A stretch of DNA of 64,000 nt from the NCBI GenBank assembly GCA_016709965.1, contig JADJLT010000003.1:168818-232817 (forward strand). The letters run 5' to 3'. Numbering within the stretch: position 1 is the stretch's first letter; each line of letters begins with the position of its first letter. This stretch comes from Betaproteobacteria bacterium. GTDB taxonomy: Bacteria > Pseudomonadota > Gammaproteobacteria > Burkholderiales > Rhodocyclaceae. Position numbers and translations under genes: made by a program. This document shows, one piece after another, positions 17,048 through 26,146 of this stretch. A model generated the notes under the pieces. The model was given only the letters and a program-made list of their open reading frames with translations. It was not told the DNA's origin and did no database searches.

Positions 17048-18217
17048 TCAGCTTTTTGGCTGAGGGCAAAATCTCAGCCAGGCAAAGCCGAGCAGGCCGG
17101 CGGTGAAGGAGGCGAGCAGGATGGCCATCTTCGAGGCGTTGATCACGTCGGGATGGCCATGGAAGGCGAGGTTGGTGATGAAAATCGACATCGTAAAGCC
17201 AATGCCGCCGAGCAGGCCGGCGCCGAAAATGTGACGCCACTTCAGATCACCCGGCAGGCTGCACAGGCCGATGTTGACGGCGAGCAGGCTGAGCAGGGTA
17301 ATGCCCAGCGGCTTGCCGAGCACCAGGCCGGCGATGATGCCGGCGCTGTTGGTGCTGATCAGGTCGCTTTGCCAGCCGCTGTTGATGACAATGCCGGTGT
17401 TGGCCAGCGCGAATATCGGCAGGATGATGAAGGCGACCGGCTTGTGCAGGAAATGCTCCAGACGGTGCGAAGGGGAGTCTTCGTCTTCTGCCTTGGCGGA
17501 GAACGGAATGGCAAATGCCAGCAGCACGCCGGCAATGGTGGCGTGAACGCCTGATTTGTACATCAGGTACCACATCAGGGCGCCGCCCAGCAGGTAGGGC
17601 GTGAGCGCCATCACCCGGAATTTGCGATTGAGTGCGACCAGACCACCAAAGACAGCCAGCGCGCCCAGCAGGTAGGCCAGCGAGAACTGCGCGGTGTAGA
17701 AGACGGCGATCACGATGATGGCGCCGAGGTCGTCCATGACGGCCAGGGCAGTCAGGAATATCTTGAGCGAGGCGGGAATTCGGCTGCCCAGCAAGGCCAG
17801 TACGCCCAGCGCAAAGGCAATGTCGGTAGCCATCGGGATGCCGATACCCGTCTGGGTTGGCGTGCCGTTGTTCAGCGCAAAGTGAATCAGCGCCGGCGCA
17901 CAAATACCGCCGATGGCCGCGATGATCGGTAGTAGTGCATTCCGGAAGTTCGACAGCTCGCCGACATAAAGCTCGCGCTCAAGTTCGAGGCCGACAAACA
18001 GGAAAAATACGGCCATCAGGGCATCGTTAACCCAGTGCTCGACGCTCATGCCGCCAATATAGCCGTGCCACAGCGCGTGGTAATCATGCTCCAGCACCGA
18101 ATTGGCGATGGATAGCGAGACAAAGGTGCAGATGATCAGCAGTATTCCGCTGGATTTTTCTGACTCGAAAAAGGCGTTGAAGGTTTTGGAGAGGACGGTC
18201 TTGGGGGGGATGATCAT
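17048..18217 (-). CDS. nhaA: Na+/H+ antiporter NhaA
   Basis: The protein is 389 aa, the usual length. It exchanges sodium for protons across the inner membrane. The signature ALAVMDDLGAIIVIAVFY contains the two transport aspartates of the family, and TDIAFALGVLALLG, FALANTGI and GIGFTMSIFI are all present. It is monocistronic and divergent from the eCIS operon across a 478-base AT-rich gap. Confidence 0.95.
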   Translation of the reverse strand: MIIPPKTVLSKTFNAFFESEKSSGILLIICTFVSLSIANSVLEHDYHALWHGYIGGMSVEHWVNDALMAVFFLFVGLELERELYVGELSNFRNALLPIIAAIGGICAPALIHFALNNGTPTQTGIGIPMATDIAFALGVLALLGSRIPASLKIFLTALAVMDDLGAIIVIAVFYTAQFSLAYLLGALAVFGGLVALNRKFRVMALTPYLLGGALMWYLMYKSGVHATIAGVLLAFAIPFSAKAEDEDSPSHRLEHFLHKPVAFIILPIFALANTGIVINSGWQSDLISTNSAGIIAGLVLGKPLGITLLSLLAVNIGLCSLPGDLKWRHIFGAGLLGGIGFTMSIFITNLAFHGHPDVINASKMAILLASFTAGLLGFAWLRFCPQPKS

Positions 18218-18695
18218 GGGGTTTCGTGTTGAAGGTATATCGGGAAATTACTACAAGACGGCTTGCAGATCGAATTTTGCGTCAGGCCGGCGCGCGATTT
18301 GCGATGGCTTTCAGGCGAATTTTGACGTTTTTCGAATGTCATGGAAACACTATGTCTTCTTTGTGTACATTTTTAGGCTGGCGATTAAATAGCTGAGCTT
18401 TTAAGGCGCTAGCCATTTTGTGTTTGAGCATTATGGGCGCCAAAAGTGCGGTCGTTCGGAGAAGTTGTTATTGTTTTTGCAGATTTTGTTAAATTAACAA
18501 TGTTGGTAATTTTTGCTTCGGTAGCATGATTAAATTAGGAAATATTCATATTGAAAATTCCAGTGACAAATTTTTGAGGCTGTGCTTTACTCAAATTCAT
18601 AATTCATCAATACAAGTTTGAAATTTGTTTCGAAACTGTCTGGGTGCCTGTTTTGGGCTGGCTGGTTTCGTTAAAAAAACGATGAGAGAGACGGC
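18218..18695 (+). other. AT-rich leader between nhaA and the eCIS operon
   Basis: This gap carries no supported gene. The part from about 18420 to 18630 is strongly AT-rich compared with the flanking genes. It must hold the promoters for nhaA (minus) and probably the eCIS operon (plus), but I cannot assign -35/-10 boxes with confidence. Low G+C upstream of accessory operons often marks control by xenogeneic silencers; that is inference. Confidence 0.6.
18486..18500. promoter_or_regulatory. Palindrome TTGTTAA-A-TTAACAA upstream of the eCIS operon
   Basis: Two perfect 7-base arms flank a single central A, about 195 bases before the first eCIS start. The size and symmetry suit a dimeric regulator. 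No cognate regulator gene is seen in the cluster. Confidence 0.4.
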
Positions 18696-19268
18696 ATGCT
18701 CGATGTGGCGGTGTCCTTCCTGGCGGATGAATTTAACGCTTACCTGTTGCGTCGCACTGGCTCGGCGCAATTGGGGCAGGTTGTGCCGGGGGGCATCCTT
18801 GACGACAAGGGCAGTCTGGCTATCGCCGGCGGTACGGTAGCCCTCAGTCTCGTCAATATCGAAGAAGAGCGCGTGATGCGCGAGCATGTGCCGGCGCGGG
18901 TTTTCAGCAATGGCCGCGAGATGGTGCTGCAGCCGGAACTAAAGCTGAATCTGACGCTGATGTTCGCAGCAAAAATGACGGACTACCCGACGACCTTGAA
19001 AGCGTTGTCAAACGTGCTGACCTTCTTTCAGTCGCACCCGGTATTCAGTGCCGAGGATTACCCCGCGCTTGATTCGCGCATCGGCAAGATCGTCATGGAG
19101 CTGTACAGCGTGACGCCGGAAACCCTGAACCAGATCTGGGCCAGCATCGGCGCCAAGTACCAGCCCTCGGTGCTTTACCGGGCGCGGCTGGTCACCATCC
19201 AGGATCAGGAGCCCTTCATGCCGGGCGAGCCGATTACCGACATCGGTCTGGAACTGCACGAAAAATGA
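18696..19268 (+). CDS. Pvc16/DUF4255 family tail-terminator protein
   Basis: The 190-aa protein matches the DUF4255 (Pvc16 N-terminal) pattern: LDVAVSFLADEFNAYL at the start, then GTVALSLVNIEEERVMRE, then KLNLTLMFAAKMTDYPTTL. In Afp and PVC particles the homologue caps the distal end of the tube and sheath. The start ATG 18696 has GAGAG upstream. As first gene it probably follows the operon promoter. It overlaps the next gene by 4 bases. The C-terminal part (LYRARLVTIQDQEP) is also conserved in the family. Confidence 0.88.
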   Translation: MLDVAVSFLADEFNAYLLRRTGSAQLGQVVPGGILDDKGSLAIAGGTVALSLVNIEEERVMREHVPARVFSNGREMVLQPELKLNLTLMFAAKMTDYPTTLKALSNVLTFFQSHPVFSAEDYPALDSRIGKIVMELYSVTPETLNQIWASIGAKYQPSVLYRARLVTIQDQEPFMPGEPITDIGLELHEK

Positions 19269-20263
19269 GCATCCATTTCCGTACGCTTTTCGAAGTTGAA
19301 ATCGAGCACGGTTATTACCAGGGGCTTTGTGCGGACTTCGACTTTATTGTGCCTGCTTCTGAGCAGGCGCTGGCTGCCGGCAAATTGCTGACCCGCGTGC
19401 GCGACGGACGCCTGCACGTGCTGTTCGAGGCCGACGATGCCGGCGATCCGCTGCGCGACATTCACGGTACAACCCTGCTGATCGGCCTGCGCGTGACGAA
19501 TCCGTATTTCGCCAATTTCACCGATGCGCCGGTCGCTTCGGGCGGCGTCGTTTTGTACGGCAACAGTGCCGATCCGCGCGCTCTCGACCCGGCGCTGGCT
19601 GCCAGCTTCATCACCCCGCGCCAGCGAATCTCGCCCGTTGAGCTTGCCCGGCCGCTGACATTGCATTGGCAGTATCAAGGCGCGCCACTGGTCGAGCAAA
19701 GTCTGGGTGGCGGGCAGGACGAAGCGAATTTTGAAACCCGGGACTGGCCAGTCGGGCGTTATCTGTTGTCTGAAACCGCCGCCGGTCCGGCGCAGGAATC
19801 GCACTGGCTTCAATCGCCGGCGCTGGCCGGCGAGCAGTTGTGGGGCGTATTGGCGCTCACGGTCGACCGGAATTTTTACGCAAATTCCCCAACTTTTCGA
19901 ATCACGCTCCAGGCGCGCAGCGAGCAGCTCAAGTACTACGTCGTCGCCCGTAATTTTGGCAATGCGGAATTTGGCCAGCTGCAACTGGCCGATGCCGGCG
20001 CCGGCGAACAGGGGCGTGCCGTACTCAATTTCGACCGGGTGCTGCCCGCTGCTTTCACCGCCGATGATCTGCCGCCGTCGGCGCTCGGTGATGCCGATGC
20101 GCGCATCGTTCTCTTTCAGTCGTCGGCGCCGGTTGCCCGGCGTGCCGGCGGCTATCGCAAGCTTCAACTGAGGCGCAACGCCGAAGTTCTCGTCCAGCAT
20201 CTGCCCCAGGCCGGTTCCGACCGGGCGCAGGCGCGTTTCATCGTCCACCTCGCCAAACCTTAG
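19265..20263 (+). CDS. Unrecognised eCIS-associated protein (332 aa)
   Basis: The start overlaps the Pvc16-like stop (ATGA) and the sheath gene follows after 14 bases, so it is an integral operon member. It appears beta-rich, without signal peptide or membrane helix. No cysteine or histidine clusters are apparent. I know no functional name; a particle-assembly or accessory structural role is inferred from position only. A degraded match to the dispersed repeat core (GGTCGACCGGAATTTTT) occurs in frame near 19859. Confidence 0.75.
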   Translation: MSIHFRTLFEVEIEHGYYQGLCADFDFIVPASEQALAAGKLLTRVRDGRLHVLFEADDAGDPLRDIHGTTLLIGLRVTNPYFANFTDAPVASGGVVLYGNSADPRALDPALAASFITPRQRISPVELARPLTLHWQYQGAPLVEQSLGGGQDEANFETRDWPVGRYLLSETAAGPAQESHWLQSPALAGEQLWGVLALTVDRNFYANSPTFRITLQARSEQLKYYVVARNFGNAEFGQLQLADAGAGEQGRAVLNFDRVLPAAFTADDLPPSALGDADARIVLFQSSAPVARRAGGYRKLQLRRNAEVLVQHLPQAGSDRAQARFIVHLAKP

Positions 20264-20277
20264 AAGGGGGTCAGTCC

Positions 20278-22233
20278 ATGCCAACCTACCGCACTCCGGA
20301 TGTTTACATTGAGGAAATTTCGGTCTTTCCGCCGTCGGTCGCCGAGGTGGAAACCGCAATTCCGGCTTTCGTCGGCTACACCGCCAACACCACGCTGATC
20401 ACCGCCGGTGACTTGGTCAATTCGCCCCGACGTATCAAGTCATTGCTCGAATACGAAGCCTATTACGGCAAGGGGCCGAGCTATACGGTGACGCAGGCCA
20501 ATATCGACGATGCCGGTAACTTTTTGACCGCCGACATCAGCAACAGCTACTTCATGTACGACAGCCTGCGGCTGTTCTACGACAACGGCGGTGGCGACTG
20601 CTACATCGTCTCGGCGGGCGCCTACAAGACGGTGGGTTCGCCGGTCGACCGCGAAGAACTCAAGACCGGCGTGCAGGCGGTGGCCAAGGTGGACGAGCCG
20701 ACCATCCTGCTCTTCCCCGATGCGGCGACACTGAATGCCGACGACCTGGCCGCTGTGCAACAGGAAGCCCTCAAGCAGTGCGGCGAACTGAAGGACCGTG
20801 TCGCCGTGCTCGATGTGCGGCAGAGCGACCCGAACGGCGCCAGCTTCCGCGACAAGCTCGGCATCAACAACCTGAAATATGGTGCGGCCTACACGCCTTG
20901 GCTGAAGCTGAATTACAACAAGTCGGTTGGCTACGCCCAGGTCAAGGATAAGGTCTTCAAGAACGGCATTCAGGTGCCGCTCAAGGATCTGACCACCGAG
21001 CCGCAACTGCTCGCCGCATTAAGCGCGCTTGATCAACTGACGGCAGACAGCACGACACTGGCGGCAGCAGTGAGCGCCTATGCCGGTCCGGGTGAAACGC
21101 TGTCCAGCGCCTTCGCCAAGAAACTGGCGACCTACAAGGGCAAGGCCGCCCCGGTGCCGGCCGATGTGGCGCTGCTCTTCGAATACGTTTTCGGCATTGC
21201 CAAGGTGGTCGATGGTCTGGTCGATGCCACGCCCCTGAGCAACGCCAAGCTGGTGACTGACATCAACACCATGATTACCGGCACGCTGGCTCCCGCCTTC
21301 TCCAGCCTGATTGCGCTGGAAAAGGAAATGGCGGCCGACGTTGCGACCGCTGGCGGCGCCTATACCGTCGAGTGGGATCAGAACACGCCGCCGGCGACGG
21401 CTGCCTGGGCCGACCTTTTCGGCGGCGCCGCTGGCACGCCGGGTGCGTCGAGTGGCAATACCGAAGGCGCCACCGTTCCTGCCGTCATGGGCAGCGCATT
21501 ACCCGGCCTGCAGAAGGGCTTTGCTGCGGCCAGCGGCGCCATCGCCGGCATCGTGACGGCGATCGCCAACTATCGCGGCCTGAACGAGCAGACGCTGTTC
21601 GAAAGCTTTCTGCCCTACCGCAACGTCGTCAACGGTATCGGCTCGACGCTGACCCTGTGCCCGCCAAGCGGCGCCATTGCCGGCATCTATGCCATGGTGG
21701 ACAACCAGCGCGGCGTCTGGAAGGCGCCGGCCAATGTCAGCCTGAACGGCGTCATCGCACCGGCCACCAGTTTTACGACCAGCGAAACCGATGCGCTCAA
21801 CATTGATGTTACCGGCGGCAAGTCGATCAATGCCATCCGCGCCTTCGTCGGCAAGGGCACGCTGGTCTGGGGCGCCCGCACGCTGGCCGGCAACGACAAC
21901 GAGTGGCGCTACATCTCGGTTCGCCGCTTCTTCAACATGGTCGAGGAATCGATCAAGAAGTCGACCTACTGGGCGGTCTTCGAGCCGAACGATGCCAACA
22001 CCTGGGTCAAGGTGCGCGGCATGATCGAGAACTACCTGACGCAGAAATGGCGCGAAGGCGCGCTGGCCGGCGCCGCACCGAAGGATGCCTTCTTCGTCCG
22101 CTGCGGGCTGGGCGTCACGATGAGCGCGCAGGACATCCTGGAAGGCCGGATGAATGTCGAGATCGGCATGGCGGCGGTCCGCCCGGCTGAGTTCATCATC
22201 CTGAAGTTCTCCCACAAGTTGCAAACCAGCTGA
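20278..22233 (+). CDS. Contractile tail sheath protein
   Basis: The N-terminus (YRTPDVYIEEISVFPPSVAE, then AIPAFVGYT) and the C-terminal part (NAIRAFVGKGTLVWGARTL, then WRYISVRRFFNMVEESI) are those of eCIS/phage sheaths. At 651 aa it is far longer than the ~350-450 aa of many sheath proteins. The extra sequence, about residues 215-440, is Ala/Gly/Thr-rich and should form a domain on the outer sheath surface. AGGGGG precedes ATG 20278. It is the only sheath gene, so the particle should have a uniform sheath. Confidence 0.95.
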   Translation: MPTYRTPDVYIEEISVFPPSVAEVETAIPAFVGYTANTTLITAGDLVNSPRRIKSLLEYEAYYGKGPSYTVTQANIDDAGNFLTADISNSYFMYDSLRLFYDNGGGDCYIVSAGAYKTVGSPVDREELKTGVQAVAKVDEPTILLFPDAATLNADDLAAVQQEALKQCGELKDRVAVLDVRQSDPNGASFRDKLGINNLKYGAAYTPWLKLNYNKSVGYAQVKDKVFKNGIQVPLKDLTTEPQLLAALSALDQLTADSTTLAAAVSAYAGPGETLSSAFAKKLATYKGKAAPVPADVALLFEYVFGIAKVVDGLVDATPLSNAKLVTDINTMITGTLAPAFSSLIALEKEMAADVATAGGAYTVEWDQNTPPATAAWADLFGGAAGTPGASSGNTEGATVPAVMGSALPGLQKGFAAASGAIAGIVTAIANYRGLNEQTLFESFLPYRNVVNGIGSTLTLCPPSGAIAGIYAMVDNQRGVWKAPANVSLNGVIAPATSFTTSETDALNIDVTGGKSINAIRAFVGKGTLVWGARTLAGNDNEWRYISVRRFFNMVEESIKKSTYWAVFEPNDANTWVKVRGMIENYLTQKWREGALAGAAPKDAFFVRCGLGVTMSAQDILEGRMNVEIGMAAVRPAEFIILKFSHKLQTS

Positions 22234-22263
22234 TCCGCCCACTGACACGAAAGGACATCCACC

Positions 22264-22698
22264 ATGCCCGCACAATATCCGCTGCCGGTCTTCCACTTCC
22301 GTGTGGAGTGGGGCGGCACCCGCATCGGCTTTTCCGAAGTGACCGGCCTGACGCAGGAAAACCAGGCCATCGAGTATCGCGACGGCTCTTTCATGGAGTA
22401 TTCGTCGATCAAGATGCCCGGCCTGCGCAAGTTCAGCAACATCACGCTGAAGCGCGGCGTGATCAAGGCTGACAACGACTTCTTCAAGTGGCTGTCGACG
22501 ATCAAGCTGAATACCGTCGAACGTCGCGACCTGACGATCAGCCTGCTCGACGAAGCGCACAACCCGGTGATGACCTGGCGGGCGCTCAATGCCTTCCCGG
22601 TCAAGGTTGAAGGGCCGCAGCTCAAGGCGTCCGGCAACGAAGTGGCGATCGAGGCCATCGAGCTGGCGCACGAAGGACTTGAGGTCCAGAACCCGTGA
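22264..22698 (+). CDS. Inner tube protein 1 (gp19/Afp1-like)
   Basis: This 144-aa protein belongs to the phage T4 gp19-like tube family. Typical segments are PLPVFHFRVEWGG, IGFSEVTGLTQEN and a late NPVMTWRALNAFPVKVEG. Hexameric rings of it stack to form the tube that carries cargo. It is 30 bases after the sheath gene. Most of the tube is probably made from this paralogue, since it is closest to the sheath gene. Confidence 0.92.
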   Translation: MPAQYPLPVFHFRVEWGGTRIGFSEVTGLTQENQAIEYRDGSFMEYSSIKMPGLRKFSNITLKRGVIKADNDFFKWLSTIKLNTVERRDLTISLLDEAHNPVMTWRALNAFPVKVEGPQLKASGNEVAIEAIELAHEGLEVQNP

Positions 22699-22718
22699 GC
22701 GATTGAGCGCAAGCTGCC

Positions 22719-23162
22719 ATGGCCTCCTACTATCCGCCGGTCAGTTTTCATTTCGCGGTCGAGTTTGTCGGCTTGTCTGACAAGGCCGACACGCGCTTTA
22801 CTGAAGTCGGCGGGCTGGCGGTCGAGATGGGTAGCGAGGAAGTGCCCGAGGGTGGCGAAAACCGCTTCGTGCAGAAATACCCGACCCGGGCCAAGTACCC
22901 GGAACTGGTGCTCAAGCGCGGCTTGCTGAAAAGCTCGGCGGTCTGGTCATGGATTCGGGACTGCATCGTCGATTACAAGATCGAGCTGCGCAACATCGAC
23001 ATCATCCTGCTCAACGAGTCGCACGAGCCGCTGATGACCTGGCATGTCATCGGGGCGTGGCCAACGAAGTGGGCAGTCGGTGATCTCAATGCCAGCAGCA
23101 ACACCTACGCCGTCGAATCGATGCAGTTCGCCTACCAGTACTTCACGGTCGACAAGAATTAG
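22719..23162 (+). CDS. Inner tube protein 2 (Afp5-like, tube initiator)
   Basis: This 147-aa second gp19-like protein shares the fold of tube protein 1 but diverges in the N-terminal loops (SFHFAVEFVGLSDKADTRF). It keeps the ESHEPLMTWHVIGAWPTKW segment. In Afp/PVC systems a divergent tube protein next to the hub initiates the tube on the baseplate; its position just before the hub genes fits that role. The paralogy is visible in sequence, the role assignment is inference. Confidence 0.88.
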   Translation: MASYYPPVSFHFAVEFVGLSDKADTRFTEVGGLAVEMGSEEVPEGGENRFVQKYPTRAKYPELVLKRGLLKSSAVWSWIRDCIVDYKIELRNIDIILLNESHEPLMTWHVIGAWPTKWAVGDLNASSNTYAVESMQFAYQYFTVDKN

Positions 23163-23176
23163 GAGCCAAAAACGAA

Positions 23177-23341
23177 ATGCCCATCATCATCGATGAAGTG
23201 GTGATTTCCGTCGAAGTCGGCAACCGCGAGGCCGGCGGAGCCAGTGCGGCCGGTGCTGCGCCGGTTGAGGATAAACAGGCGCTGGTCGAGGAATGCGTCG
23301 CCCGCGTGCTGGAAATCCTTCGCGAACGCGAGGAGCCCTGA
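23177..23341 (+). CDS. DUF5908 family small eCIS protein (54 aa)
   Basis: This short gene encodes a 54-aa product starting MPIIIDEVVISVEV, with an Ala/Gly-rich middle and a C-terminal helix (EECVARVLEILREREEP). This is the pattern of DUF5908 peptides found between tube and LysM genes in eCIS loci. AGGAG lies upstream, and the next gene starts one base after its stop. Its role is not established; a small baseplate or assembly factor is plausible. Confidence 0.8.
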   Translation: MPIIIDEVVISVEVGNREAGGASAAGAAPVEDKQALVEECVARVLEILREREEP

Positions 23342-23342
23342 C

Positions 23343-24083
23343 ATGAGTTCGGGCATCGGCGCGAGCGTAGGCCAGGTGATCGGCGCCGGGGCGGGCCAGA
23401 TCGATGTTGGCGGCACGCCGAACGGGACGCTGGAAATGCTGACCATCCTGGCGCATGCCCAGCCGGACTATAGCGATCGGCCCATCAATTACTTTTCTGC
23501 CTACGTCAATCCGGCAGAAATCACCCAGTCCTACGAGATCGAATACGACGCCGCGCAGGGGTCCGGGACGACCAGCAGCCGCATGGAGTTCAAGAAGGTC
23601 AAGCCGGGCGACCTGACGCTGAGCTTCTTCCTTGATGGTACCGGGGCCAATGGCCGCCGCAAGGTCGAGGTTCAGGCCTGGGTCGAGCTGTTTCAGGAAG
23701 TCACCGGCTACAACGGCGACATTCACCGTCCCAATTATCTGAAAGTGGTTTGGGGCACCCTGCAGGTCAAGCGCTGCGTGTTGAAGAGCGCCTCGATTGC
23801 CTACAAGCTGTTCCGCGCCGATGGCGTGCCGCTGCGCGCCGTGATCACCGCTGTCTTCACCGACAATTCCGACGATCAGACTCGGGTCGCCACGGCGCAG
23901 GATCAGTCGCCGGACCTGACGCATCGCCGCATTTTCAAAGCCGGCGACCGTCTGCCGGCGCTCTGCAATGCCATCTATGGCGATCCGCGGCTTTACCTGC
24001 GCGTCGCTGAAGCCAACGGGCTCGACGATTTCCGGCATATCGAGCCGGGCACCGAGCTCTTCTTTCCGCCACTGGAGAAATAG
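23343..24083 (+). CDS. LysM-containing hub/tube-adaptor protein (Afp7-like)
   Basis: The 246-aa protein has an N-terminal CIS domain (residues ~25-180, including ITQSYEIEYDAAQGSGTTSS) and a C-terminal LysM-like segment (~195-245, RIFKAGDRLPALCNAIYGDP, ending IEPGTELFFPP). In Afp/PVC the homologue connects the spike trimer to the tube. I took ATG 23343; the frame opens farther upstream through the DUF5908 gene but that part is not coding in this frame. The spike gene follows after 3 bases. Confidence 0.9.
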   Translation: MSSGIGASVGQVIGAGAGQIDVGGTPNGTLEMLTILAHAQPDYSDRPINYFSAYVNPAEITQSYEIEYDAAQGSGTTSSRMEFKKVKPGDLTLSFFLDGTGANGRRKVEVQAWVELFQEVTGYNGDIHRPNYLKVVWGTLQVKRCVLKSASIAYKLFRADGVPLRAVITAVFTDNSDDQTRVATAQDQSPDLTHRRIFKAGDRLPALCNAIYGDPRLYLRVAEANGLDDFRHIEPGTELFFPPLEK

Positions 24084-24086
24084 ACC

Positions 24087-25811
24087 GTGCCGGAAGCCCG
24101 CGCCCTGCCCATCGCCGCCGAACATCGCGAATTCACCGTCAAGGCCGGTGGCGAGGCAGTGCCGCGCGAATATCAATTGCTGTCGGTCAGTGTCACGCTG
24201 GCCGCCAACCGGATTGCCTCAGCCAAGCTGGTCTATGTCGACGGTGCGGCGTCAAGCGGGCAGTTTCCGCTCAGCGACAGTGATCTGTTCAAGCCCGGCC
24301 AAAGCATTGAAATCCTGGCCGGGGCGGGGCGCGATAGTACCTCGGTATTCATCGGAACAGTTGTTCGTCAGGGCGCGCGGGTGCGTGAAGCCGCCGCCTC
24401 GCAACTGGTTGTCGATTGCAAGCATGTGGCGATGAAGCTGGCCGTCACCGATCGCTCGACCGACTATTTTGATCAGACCGACAGCGACATCATCGACGCC
24501 GTGCTGAGCGCGGCTGGCGTGGGTGCCGATGTCGAATCGACCTCGTTGCAACACAAGCAGGTGCTGCAATACCAGAGCACGGATTGGGATTTCATCCTCG
24601 CCCGGGCGCGGGCCAATGGCCAGCTGGTGTGGTGCGAGGGCGACAAGCTGGTGGTGCGCAAACCGGCACTGGATGGCGCTACCGTCTGCACGTTGCAGTA
24701 CGGTGCCACCTTGCTCGAATTCGAAGGCGAGATCGACGCCCGTTTGCAGCACCCGGCCTACAAGGGCGCCAGTTGGGATGCGGCCGGTCAGGAGCTGGTC
24801 GAAGTCGAAGGTGCCACGCCATCCTTCACGGCTCCCGGCGATCTGAGCAGCGACGATCTGGCCGGTGTCGCAGATCAGGCTTTCGACGTGCGCCACCCGG
24901 CGCTGCCGGAAGCGGAATCGCAGGCCTGGGTCGATGGCATCGCGCTCTATCACCGGGTCGACCAGGTTTCCGGGCGCGGCAAGTGCGAGGGCATCGCCAC
25001 CGTCAAGCCGGGCGTCATTGTCGAGCTGGCCGGTCTTGGCCGGCGCTTCAACGGCAAGGTGCTGGTCAGCGGCGTGCGCCATGAATTTAGTCTGGTACAG
25101 GGCTGGAAGACGCACGTGCAGTTCGGCGGCGTCGATCTGGAGTCGCCGCGCAAGCCTGCAGCCGAGGGCCTGTTGCCCAGCGTTTCAGGGCTGCAGATCG
25201 GCATCGTGACCAGCAACGAAGACCCCGATGGCGAAGATCGGGTGCGTATCAAATTGCCCATGCTGGGCCTGTCCAGCGACGGCCTGTGGGCAAGGGTGGC
25301 TAGCCTTGATGCGGGGAACGACCGTGGTTTCTTTTTCCGTCCGGAAATCGGTGACGAAGTGATCGTCGGTTTCATGGCCGATGATCCACGTTACCCGGTT
25401 ATCCTCGGCATGCTGAACAGCAGCGCCAAGCCGGCGCCTTTGAAAGGTTCGGACGATAACCACGAAAAGATGCTGAAGACCCGTTCCGGCATGACCGTAC
25501 ATTTCGACGACGACAAGATCGTCATGAAGTTGGCGACGCCGGCCGGCAATTCGATTGTGCTCAGCGAGGACGACAAGTCGCTGACGCTGGCCGACCAGAA
25601 CGGCAACAAGATGGTCATGGACAGTGACGGCATTCATTTCGAGAGCGCCAAAGCAGTTGAAATGAAAGCCGGGACGGAAACAAAAATGGAGGCGTCGACC
25701 AGCTTCGAAATCAAGGCGGGTAGCGAACTGAAGCTTGAGGGCAGCGCCAGCGCCGAACTCAAGGGTGGTGGCATGGCGAAGCTCAGCGGCGCCTTGGTTC
25801 AGATCAACTAG
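24087..25811 (+). CDS. VgrG-like spike protein (Afp8-like)
   Basis: The 574-aa protein starts at GTG 24087 with GGAG upstream. It has a gp27-like hub domain (~1-340) and a gp5-like OB-fold (~365-450, IGIVTSNEDPDGEDRVRIKL to RYPVILGMLNSS). A C-terminal triple-stranded beta-helix follows, rich in short alternating repeats (~470-574, VEMKAGTETKMEAS and SFEIKAGSELKLEGS). A trimer forms the puncturing needle. No lysozyme or extra effector domain is fused. Confidence 0.93.
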   Translation: MPEARALPIAAEHREFTVKAGGEAVPREYQLLSVSVTLAANRIASAKLVYVDGAASSGQFPLSDSDLFKPGQSIEILAGAGRDSTSVFIGTVVRQGARVREAAASQLVVDCKHVAMKLAVTDRSTDYFDQTDSDIIDAVLSAAGVGADVESTSLQHKQVLQYQSTDWDFILARARANGQLVWCEGDKLVVRKPALDGATVCTLQYGATLLEFEGEIDARLQHPAYKGASWDAAGQELVEVEGATPSFTAPGDLSSDDLAGVADQAFDVRHPALPEAESQAWVDGIALYHRVDQVSGRGKCEGIATVKPGVIVELAGLGRRFNGKVLVSGVRHEFSLVQGWKTHVQFGGVDLESPRKPAAEGLLPSVSGLQIGIVTSNEDPDGEDRVRIKLPMLGLSSDGLWARVASLDAGNDRGFFFRPEIGDEVIVGFMADDPRYPVILGMLNSSAKPAPLKGSDDNHEKMLKTRSGMTVHFDDDKIVMKLATPAGNSIVLSEDDKSLTLADQNGNKMVMDSDGIHFESAKAVEMKAGTETKMEASTSFEIKAGSELKLEGSASAELKGGGMAKLSGALVQIN

Positions 25812-25820
25812 GAGCAGAAC

Positions 25821-26099
25821 ATGCCAGCAGCGGCGGGTGTCGGCGATATCAGCAACCACGGTGGAACGATCATCGGGCCGGGTGTGCCGACGGTAATGAT
25901 CGGCGGCAAGCCGGCAGCAGTGGTCGGCGACATGCATGCCTGCGCGCTCCCGCCCGTCGGTCACCAGCCAACCGTCAGCCCGTTTCCGATGGGCAGCGCG
26001 ACGGTGATGATCGGTGGCCGGCCGGCGCTGCGGGTGGGCGACGTCTGCCTGTGCGGCGCCTCGGCAGCGGTTGGCAGTCCGACGGTGATAATTGGATGA
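25821..26099 (+). CDS. PAAR-domain spike tip protein
   Basis: The 92-aa protein is a stand-alone PAAR domain: HGGTIIGPGVPTVMIGGKPA, VVGDMHAC, GSATVMIGGRPALRVGD and a final GSPTVIIG. It sharpens the spike; His and Cys residues (DMHAC, VCLC) are likely zinc ligands. There is no C-terminal toxin extension. GGAG precedes the start. A dispersed repeat copy follows before the gp25 gene. Confidence 0.94.
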   Translation: MPAAAGVGDISNHGGTIIGPGVPTVMIGGKPAAVVGDMHACALPPVGHQPTVSPFPMGSATVMIGGRPALRVGDVCLCGASAAVGSPTVIIG

Positions 26100-26110
26100 G
26101 GCCCGCCATG

Positions 26111-26146
26111 AAATTTCATTTTTGGCTGAATTTTCCGGTTGACCGC
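26111..26146 (-). repeat. Dispersed ~40-bp repeat, copy 4, inside the eCIS operon
   Basis: On the minus strand it reads CGCGGTCAACCGGAAAA, then TTCAGCCAAAAATGAAATTT. It fills most of the 106-base gap between the PAAR and gp25 genes, which is the widest gap within the structural operon. Confidence 0.85.
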
